The position numbers and the translations under genes are program-made. 64,000 nt of DNA from Ephydatia muelleri (Eukaryota; Porifera; Demospongiae; Spongillida; Spongillidae): contig JABACO010000021.1 of assembly GCA_013339895.1 (NCBI GenBank), positions 3,061,457 through 3,125,456 of the forward strand. The letters run 5' to 3'. The notes below the pieces were generated by a model, which was not told where the DNA came from, searched no databases, and was given only the letters and a program-made list of their open reading frames with translations. Shown here piece after piece: positions 57,757-64,000 of the stretch (positions are counted from its first letter, which is position 1; each line of letters starts with the position of its first letter).

Positions 57757-58470
57757 TAAACCCTGTTAAAACTAATCTATAGTCATTAATGTTATTTACA
57801 CCTATAGTACGTAGAATGTGACAAAGGGAAGTAGTTGGCTAAGTAGGGCTGCTTTCTATTCATTCTACTACATACATACATAAAGCGTGTGCCGGAAACG
57901 TGACACTTTATGCAACATATGGCTTACTTTCAACTTTTCCAGTCGGCGAAGCTGCTAGGCTTAGGTAGGGTTGGGCAATGGCAGTATATGTACATATGTA
58001 GTAGCATTGAGAATAGATAGCTTAGCCAACTACTTTCCATTTGTCACATTCTTTGCATAATAGGTGTTGAAAACACGTTAATTAATATAGATGACTTTTA
58101 ATGAGGTGGGGGGACGAATTGTTGCAGGACGAATTGTTGCTGTGATATATAATGGAGTTCAGAAGAACAAAATTAATTGTTCAGGCTTGTCATATCGATC
58201 CTACAGCTGGACACATGGGAAAAAGTTGAACATTATATCATATAAAAGATGTGGCATGAAGTTGTCAAGCAGTTAAGGAGTTGGTATGTTAATATTCACT
58301 GTGTAATATCAAAATGTCATTATGTATTTCAAGGATACAATCTTGTGATGAATGTCAGCGCATGCATTGCAAGATGACTGCAGAGGACACCAGAGCTGCA
58401 TCCTGCTGCTGTTGTTACCCCATGGCATCACATTGGTATTGACTTTATAGGGCCATACTCTCCAGTAGCT
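57757..58470 (+). pseudogene. Ginger copy 2: leader and first part of the integrase
   Basis: Highly similar to 14,629-15,387 of copy 1, from CCCTGTTAAAACTAATCTAT through HIDPTAGHMGK, CDECQRMHCKM and WHHIGIDFIGP to CCAGTAGC. There it meets the inversion breakpoint, and the missing next base pairs are found at 44,923 on the minus strand. Differences include several small indels, so the two copies are old. Confidence 0.85.
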
Positions 58471-58742
58471 CATCCGTATCACTGTCACTGCCAGGTCTCT
58501 CTTCCCTTTCAACAACCAAAAGACTCAGAGGAGTACGTTTTTGTTTCTTGCACGGAGGTGTACCGCCACCCGTTTTACTTATGCCTCGAGCTGATTCAAT
58601 GCTGGTACCTTTTGTGTCCCAATCTATTGTGAACTTGCGTGCGTTGGCTCTCCTTAGTGATCTTTGTAATGATTCCCTTCTTACCACTAAGCTTCTTACT
58701 CTTTCCTTCTACTTTATCCCCGACTTTGATAGTAACCGGCAT
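58471..58742 (-). pseudogene. piggyBac-family transposase, N-terminal exon
   Basis: From an ATG at 58,742 the minus strand reads VTIKVGDKVEGKSKKLSGKK and GIITKIT. After one frame change come RRANARKFTIDWDTKGTS, PPCKKQKR and GSDSDTDE. The first part resembles a small SH3/KOW-like beta barrel and the end is a basic then acidic linker. It stops at the inversion breakpoint. The acidic run continues in frame as DDGTSEAEEE at 44,924, which shows that both belong to one gene. Confidence 0.7.
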
Positions 58743-58970
58743 TATTGCGCACGAACGTATATTCGCGTAGAAACAAAGCGTATAAACAAAGTGGTTTTAC
58801 TTTGAAATAAAAAACGATTTATAACGACTTATTAGATAGCGCTGTGTAGACGAAAGCCTATAGAAGCTTTATATCCCCCTAATATCCAACACGATGCAAA
58901 CTGAAGTTGATACAAGCGGCCGTAAAGTCATCCTTAATTCAGGATTTCAATTCTGAATTAAGGATGGAAA

Positions 58971-58981
58971 TAGATTTAAGA
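58971..58981. repeat. Left inverted end of the piggyBac element
   Basis: On the minus strand TTAA (58,985-58,982) is followed by TCTTAAATCTA, matching the right end at 10 of 11 positions. A CCTTAATTCAG...CTGAATTAAGG palindrome lies just inside, like the palindromes at the other end. Confidence 0.75.
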
Positions 58982-59647
58982 TTAAGAATCTGCACGTGAG
59001 GCGAAGAAAGGAATTAGGCCTTCAAAGTTTTGGCCCAAACAGAGAGGGACTTATACAACGTGACAAAAGCACGAAACGTCACTTAAAAGCTGAAACAGAG
59101 GATCTGCAATGAAAGAAAATAGCTGCAAGCAGTTGACTGTTACCTCTCTCTTAGCATACAAAGAAATTATGAATTATTTCAGTGGGGGGGGGGGGGTTTA
59201 AAAGGTATGAGGGCTTTGAACGGGTAAGTAGGTGTTTTCTAGTAACGATTTATGTATGCACTTATTTTAACTGACTCGACTAACTGCACTATATTGTAGC
59301 TACGTAATTATTGCTGGGAGAACCACAGCCACACACGCGTCAGCGCGTCGTTTAATGGAGAAAACTAAGAAAATCATTTTTAACGGGTGCAGTACAACAT
59401 TTCTGAGCTGTAGCTACGCCATAAGAAACCTCGATTGCCACCACAATTGAAGCTAACGTAGTGACGCAATGTCTCAGCGCGCAGCGTCTTGTTACGTGTT
59501 TGAGTATGGCGTGCTTACTCGTTTCAATAGCCACTATGGATTGCACGGAACTAAGACAATTCATATACGATCCCAACTTGCATTGAGATATGACGAAAAA
59601 AAGGGTGGGCAAATTACATGACGTATGCGTTTACGGGCAACGTTTGA
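58982..59647 (-). mobile_element. Ginger copy 2: outer 5' segment
   Basis: On the minus strand this matches 13,915-14,632 of copy 1 along its length, with small indels including a shorter C-run. The outer limit reads TGTCAAACGTTGCCCG, a gypsy-like TGT start. No coding sequence was recognised in this segment in either copy; it is probably the long 5' terminal region of the element. Confidence 0.8.
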
Positions 59648-59876
59648 CATATCCAGAAATGGCCCATACATAGGCGGTCATCTTGCTTTTTATTTCAAAT
59701 TGAATTTTAAATAAGTTTATAATGTACTATAAATCGGTTTGATCATGATATATGTACTTCGAAAATATATTCCATTAAGCATTCTTTAACTAAAATCAAG
59801 ACAAAAAATTAATTTCTACTGCGCATAATTATTTATATAAGTGCGTCAAATTCATAATACATAATTAGGTACGGTT

Positions 59877-61270
59877 CTACACTCTTCGGAGAATGGCTCT
59901 GGCATTTGCTCTAATTAAGCAAATGCTTAAGTTGGAGAACAGGTCGAAAGAAGCCTGTGACTTTGGAAGGGACTTGTGGATTGAAAGCCGAGCAGCAACT
60001 TGTGCTAAAAACAATGTAGCCTCTTTACCCCAAGCCCCATAGGAATCAACTGCTAGAGGGGTTGAGACCCACCCTAGAGCTGAACACTTTTCATCGTTGG
60101 CCTGGTGTTTCCTGCTCTCCGTTGCCTCAAGGACTGCACCAAACGTTGCTCCCGCTTCAGCTAAAGTTGAAGGGTTTAGCGGTGAGACAACGGAGATGTC
60201 CAGGGCAACGGGCCTCCCAAGGTTCCAATTCTGTAACAGAATATCGGCAGGTCTTGACTGCGAATGGTCGGGAAAGAGCCCAGCGCCAACTTCAACTTGG
60301 ACAGAAGCATGCGCACGGTGAAGGAAGTGCACTAAAGTGTCCCTGAGTGCATTATGGCGTAATACAGCATCACCCCCACATTTGCATGTTAAAGCGTGGT
60401 GTCCGAGAGGGTCCAGACTGTGGGCAGGGCAGAAGGCACACTGAGAGCCCTGGGAGATATCTAGGCCCAGCCACCACTTGACAGCTACCCTGAATTCAAT
60501 GGGGTCAAGATGTAGACCTTGGGATGTGGAAGGAATAACTGATAGCCAGGATGTGGCATGAGGAGCTGAAACTGATAGCAGCCTAGCCTTGTTAGCAGGA
60601 GAGGATCGATCAAAAGGTCTGAAAACAAAGGTCATTCACTTTAGAAGACAGAAGCTTCTGACTGACGGGTGAGGAGATAATGGAATTGACAGAAAGTTTC
60701 TCGATTGGAGAAACATGAGAATTAATAAGTGGTCAATGGCATTGTGAGATGTATGTCTTCAGAATCAACAACACCGGAGGAACAGACAGAAGCGATATAC
60801 GCTGAGCTTGAGTGAAGGGACAGTGAGCGCAAACCTAGACCACCACTGTTGAGGCCAAGCTGGGCCTGGCACCATGCCTCATCAGAAGTTGCGGAACCTA
60901 TACAGTCCATGAAACAGTGGTGGATGTCATCATCAAAAAGCTTGAAAGCTTCCAATACCAAATCAGTTGGAGTTGAACGAGCCAAGTAACTTAACCTGCA
61001 AAAGCTACCACACAAACGAAGTAAAGTTAACGCCACTTGTGGGTCTGTGGCAGCAACATCTTTCAACTGGAGCAACAGCTTGCGTGCTTGGAGACGTTTT
61101 GAGGCAATAAAGTTTGCACAGTATATGTAATCACCTATGGGCACCCTAAGATCTCAAAATGAGGCAAATTGGATACTTTAAGCTCTGATGGGAAAGTGGG
61201 GGTATCGCCCTGGGCAATAGAGCTCACATTTAGAGATATTGACGTAAAGACCAAGAGGGGGTCCTAACTC
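59877..61270 (-). pseudogene. RT/endonuclease retroelement 3' half, best-preserved copy (sub-family C)
   Basis: Reading leftward: LGPPLGLYVNISKCELYCPG and PIGDYIYCANFIASKRLQAR (RT thumb), then RLCGSFCRLSYLARSTPTDL, LGLRSLSLHSSSAYIASVC, and, after a frame change near 60,700, VNKARLLSVSAPHA-type sequence. An open 252-codon frame then gives the zinc motif CAFC...HH...C, RHNALRD, SRPADILLQNWNLG, VALDISVVSPL, LAVDSYGAWGKEA and CLIRANARAILRR. The two acidic residues of the endonuclease core are present. The element is cut off upstream of the RT catalytic box. It is opposite in strand to most of the copies at the left of the window. Confidence 0.8.
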
Positions 61271-61660
61271 CTGTATACGTAGGCTTCTCAGTCTTACCTA
61301 GATCGATTAACATCAAGTCTGAATGTGCCGCTTTTTCAATATTTGTCTGCATGTGTGCGTCGATCAATACACGTAAAGCGCTTAACTGCGAAGCACTCTC
61401 TGGGACTTCGCCAATGGAAGAGCGCTATCACAATATATACTTACATTAAGGAAAGCTTTGTCTACACATCGGGGCGCTGCTCAGTCTACCATTAGGCCAA
61501 AGCCCTGCATCAGGGTCAAAGCACACTCCATCCCCCTCCCATGTTATGACATCAGGCCCAACCCCTGTCTCTTCATACAGTGTGTGGTTTGTGTGAACAT
61601 AGATACATGTAATGTGCAGTTAAAACATGCACAATTTGTGCTATTGCTAGTTAGCAATTA
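61270..61660. other. Non-coding stretch with a phrase repeated at 62.3 kb
   Basis: AGGCCAAAGCCCTGCATCAGG, then CCCCTCCCAT, GACATCAGG and CAGTGTGTGGTTTGT at 61,494-61,600 recur in the same order at about 62,318-62,455. The two flank the recombinase relic and may be remnants of terminal direct repeats. Confidence 0.4.
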
Positions 61661-62140
61661 GAGTTTACATGTACTGTGGCTGCACCAATACGTATGTCTG
61701 GTATGCTTTGCTTCACCTCTTCCGAGGTTCCAAATGGTGTCAGTGGGAAGGCCTGTTCTGGCAGCTACTGTACATGGCTGCACCAATGTGGGGGTTATAT
61801 TTGGCTGGATTGTAGCCACATAGCTCCACCATACCAGGGGTAGAAAGGTGGAGCGGAAGCTCTTAGATGTGAGTGTTCTCCCATCCTTGAAGTGGAAGAG
61901 GGGTGAGGAGTGAGTGGAACAGTGACAACATTCTCTGTAGGCCTCCATTGCTGGAACTGGACACATGTGCCTGCCTTTGGTACGCTGAACACACCTTCCC
62001 ATCTGGTTGGTTTTGGACCACTTGATGAAGAAGTGCATGCCCTCAGGACCAGCAGACATCTTCCCTGGTAGGTTGGAACCTAGTGTCAAAACTCTGATTG
62101 AGTAAATTCACTGAGCCTGAGGTGGATGACTCCAGATGGT
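61660..62140 (-). pseudogene. Tyrosine-recombinase relic (DIRS/Crypton type)
   Basis: The minus strand reads LGSNLPGKMSAGPEGMHFFI with KWSKTNQMGR, then MCPVPAMEAYRECC, HSSPLFHFKDGRTLTSKSFR, VATIQPNI and TVAARTGLPTDTIWNLGR. This is the order of the catalytic domain of eukaryotic tyrosine recombinases (IKWSKT, LCPV.ALEAYL, PLF.F.DGR.LT, then the HSFR.GAAT.AA..GL box). The H-x-x-R box itself is scrambled and the final Tyr region is out of frame. These enzymes move DIRS retrotransposons or Crypton elements. No RT was seen next to it. Confidence 0.7.
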
Positions 62141-62239
62141 CAGTCTCAACATTGGGTTCCTGGACCCTGCTGTTCTTCACCAGTACAAAAAAATAGATAC
62201 AGGATTGTCATCTCCATAGAAACAGTCCCAAACAGACTT

Positions 62240-62788
62240 TTAAAACAGAGCTCTCTTATTGAACCCTAGAACAACAAAATACCAGGACATTATGCAACAG
62301 ACTAAAATGCCTCTACCACTAGGCCAAAGGCTTTGCATCAGGCCACTAACCCCCCCTCCCATCATGTACTTGATTGTGAAGTTTATGGCATCAGGACTAA
62401 TGCTCCCATGCATGCCATCACCATCGCTGCACACAATGTGTGGTTTGTATATAGGTGCTACACATATAAAGTGTGTGCTTTTAAGACAGTTTGTTCTCTT
62501 AGAACTGGAAGTTACCAGGCAGCCTAACATCAGAATAGCTAACCACAGCATACAATGGACCTACCACATAATGAAATTATCTTCAAGGGCCATACAATTG
62601 TAATTCAGTACATGCATGTACTTGTGCAAGGGTCCAGGTGTTTGTAGGTTTTAGTCAATTTCAATTCCATCTGAATAGTTATCCTCATCTCTTCACTCTC
62701 CTTATCGTTGCCTACGTGTTCATCACCACCTGTACCACCCTGGACCTACAATGTACCTAACTGTACATAGGCCTATACTAGTACCCTG
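62240..62788. other. Non-coding stretch
   Basis: Apart from the repeated phrase noted near 62,318-62,455, nothing was recognised. Confidence 0.45.
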
Positions 62789-63082
62789 TGTGAGGGTCCG
62801 GGAACCCGACCCGACGTGATCTCTGAACTGGGGCCGCCGCGGGAAGCCGTACGGACACATTGTGGTGCAATAGATAGAGGGCGGGCGGGGAATGTTCTGG
62901 AATGTTCTGGAATGTTCCACTGTTGCTATATATATTGTGAGGGGGTACGGTCATTGAGAGACTCTTTTTGTGATTAAAAGTTGTTGTTAGGAAGCTGACG
63001 TAGCTAGACGCTGGTGGTGATCGCGGCACTAAGGACTATAAGGAGACGCAAGCGCCGTAGTAATCCCTGGTGGTCCGTGACA
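62789..63082 (+). repeat. 5' LTR of a second Ty3/gypsy element
   Basis: It starts TGTGAGGGTCCGGG and ends GGTGGTCCGTGACA. A primer-binding site TTTTGGTGGCAGCGCGGGGT follows. Inside are a heat-shock-type array and a TATATATAT box (62,927-62,935), so transcription should start near 62,960. The other LTR lies beyond the window. Confidence 0.8.
62890..62917 (+). promoter_or_regulatory. Perfect six-unit heat-shock element in the LTR
   Basis: GAATGTTCTGGAATGTTCTG continued by GAATGTTC gives GAA and TTC triplets alternating six times at exact 5-base spacing. This is the consensus array bound by trimeric heat-shock factor. It lies 10 bases upstream of the TATA box of the LTR. Confidence 0.8.
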
Positions 63083-63102
63083 TTTTGGTGGCAGCGCGGG
63101 GT
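63083..63102 (+). promoter_or_regulatory. Primer-binding site of the second Ty3/gypsy element
   Basis: TTTTGGTGGCAGCGCGGGGT follows the LTR directly; TGG within it pairs with the CCA end of a tRNA. Confidence 0.65.
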
Positions 63103-63107
63103 GGAAT

Positions 63108-63449
63108 GGGCTATTCCATTATTTAACCGTACACCCCTACAGATGACAATAATTGCAAACGTATACCCCCGGGACAATTTATAAAAGCACCCCTGGACAA
63201 GCTTGTATTATACCTCTACCCCCCAGGGACAGACTTGTAAATGCCCCCTGGACGAGCTTCTGTTTTGCCCCCACCCCCCTGGACAATCTTCTATGTTGTT
63301 CGACTCCCCCCTGGACAAGCTTCTATTATGCCTTCTAACCCCCGGGACAGGGATTTAAATGACCACCCCCCGTGACATATTCCCTATACCCCCCTGGACA
63401 ACATTTATTGTCATCTGTAGGGGTGTATAATTAAATAATGGAATAGCCC
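63108..63449. mobile_element. MITE with about 45-bp inverted ends and a tandem-repeat core
   Basis: The left end GGGCTATTCCATTATTTAA, then TACACCCCTACAGATGACA, is matched by the reverse complement of the right end with few differences. The flanks are AAT on both sides (63,105-63,107 and 63,450-63,452). The interior is a run of about 30-bp units around CCCCTGGACAAGCTTCTATT. It sits just behind the primer-binding site of the gypsy element, so it inserted into that element's leader. Confidence 0.8.
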
Positions 63450-63596
63450 AATCGATCCTGAGACCGATCATCGGATCTTGGCATCGTGGCAACAGTTGTG
63501 CGGCGAGACCCAATCAACGTAATTGTGAGTTGTGAATCGTTGTATGACCACCAGGTCAGGGCGTACGTACAAGTCAGCTACGGAAAACCCTACAAT

Positions 63597-64000
63597 GACG
63601 GAGGAAAAGCGTGGCAGCCTTAATGCGGATACTGCTCGAGGACAGGAAGGCACGCGAAGAGCAGTACGAGGCGCAACAGGCCCAGATGCGCGAACAAATG
63701 CAGAGGCAACGAGAAAGGGACGAATTGGAGCAGGCCCAGAGGCGCGAACAGATGGAAAAGGCAACGAGAAAGGGACGAATTGGAGAAGAAGAACCAGATG
63801 CGTGAACAAATGGAGATGCTCCGTAGAGTGGTGGAGGAGTCGCGTCGACCAGAGGAACCGAGAATGAGACCGACGGAAGGCGAAGCCAAGTTAGTAAAGC
63901 TCACGGAACAAGATGATATCGAGTCTTACCTGACAACATTCGAGCGAATCATGCGCGCGTATGAAGTCAAGGACGAACGTTGGGCTGTGAAGATCGCTCC
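63597..64000 (+). pseudogene. gag of the second Ty3/gypsy element (runs off the window)
   Basis: From an ATG at 63,597, and in a second frame from about 63,611, the sequence encodes a long coiled coil (LLEDRKAREEQYEAQQAQMR, then QRQRERDELEQAQRREQME). After a frame change it reads LEKKNQMREQMEMLRRVVEE. The capsid start follows: KLVKLTEQDDIESYLTTFER and IMRAYEVKDERWAVKIA. That last block is typical of the SCAN-like Gag of some metazoan gypsy elements. At least two frame shifts are required in the window. Confidence 0.7.

Overview
This is eukaryotic, almost certainly invertebrate metazoan DNA. The evidence is spliced genes with GT-AG introns, TATA-box promoters, a fragment of an IRS/FRS-type PTB adaptor (a metazoan signalling module), a RhoGAP exon of RACGAP1 type, and a rich mix of animal-type transposons. 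The element mix would suit a sponge or cnidarian, but the sequence alone does not settle the phylum. No bacterial gene, operon, rRNA, tRNA or CRISPR array was seen.

Most of the window is mobile-element DNA. 1-9.3 kb is a graveyard of 3' ends from retroelements that pair a reverse transcriptase with a CCHC zinc motif and a restriction-like endonuclease (at least three C-terminal sub-families, one copy internally inverted, one broken by a hAT-type MITE). 10-13.3 kb has a dead hAT transposase and a MITE with 28-bp inverted ends. 13.9-19.0 kb is a dead Ginger-type DNA transposon (integrase, Ulp1-like protease, PHD finger) with a CR1/L2-like LINE inside. 19.5 kb has a small secreted-peptide gene with its own TATA box. 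21.5 kb has a P-element/THAP9-like relic. 23.7-24.6 kb has long TG microsatellites inside a tandem duplication.

25.4-28.6 kb holds an intact four-exon gene (427 aa) with a nuclear-type basic patch, a heptad coiled coil, a Gln-rich stretch and a C-terminal domain with a PD-(D/E)XK-like signature. 29.6-32.0 kb holds exons of ordinary host genes: the PTB adaptor, a RhoGAP exon and an unrecognised plus-strand gene. A 36-bp minisatellite follows.

33,283-42,028 is an 8.7-kb Plavaka/CACTA-like transposon with matching ends, a 3-bp AAG duplication, an intact 14-exon transposase (954 aa by my splicing) and an intact divergent five-exon accessory gene (247 aa). It landed in a minus-strand gene for a nuclease-like plus kinase-like protein, which is split on either side of it.

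43.4-59.6 kb is a nested stack: a second Ginger copy was hit by a piggyBac element at TTAA, the piggyBac by a Ty3/gypsy LTR retrotransposon, and the gag of that by a second CACTA-like element carrying a BEN-domain accessory gene. A 13.5-kb inversion then cut both the Ginger integrase and the piggyBac gene; undoing it on paper restores both. 59.9-64 kb holds another endonuclease-type retroelement end, a tyrosine-recombinase relic, and the 5' end of a second Ty3/gypsy element. The LTR of that element has a perfect six-unit heat-shock element just upstream of its TATA box.
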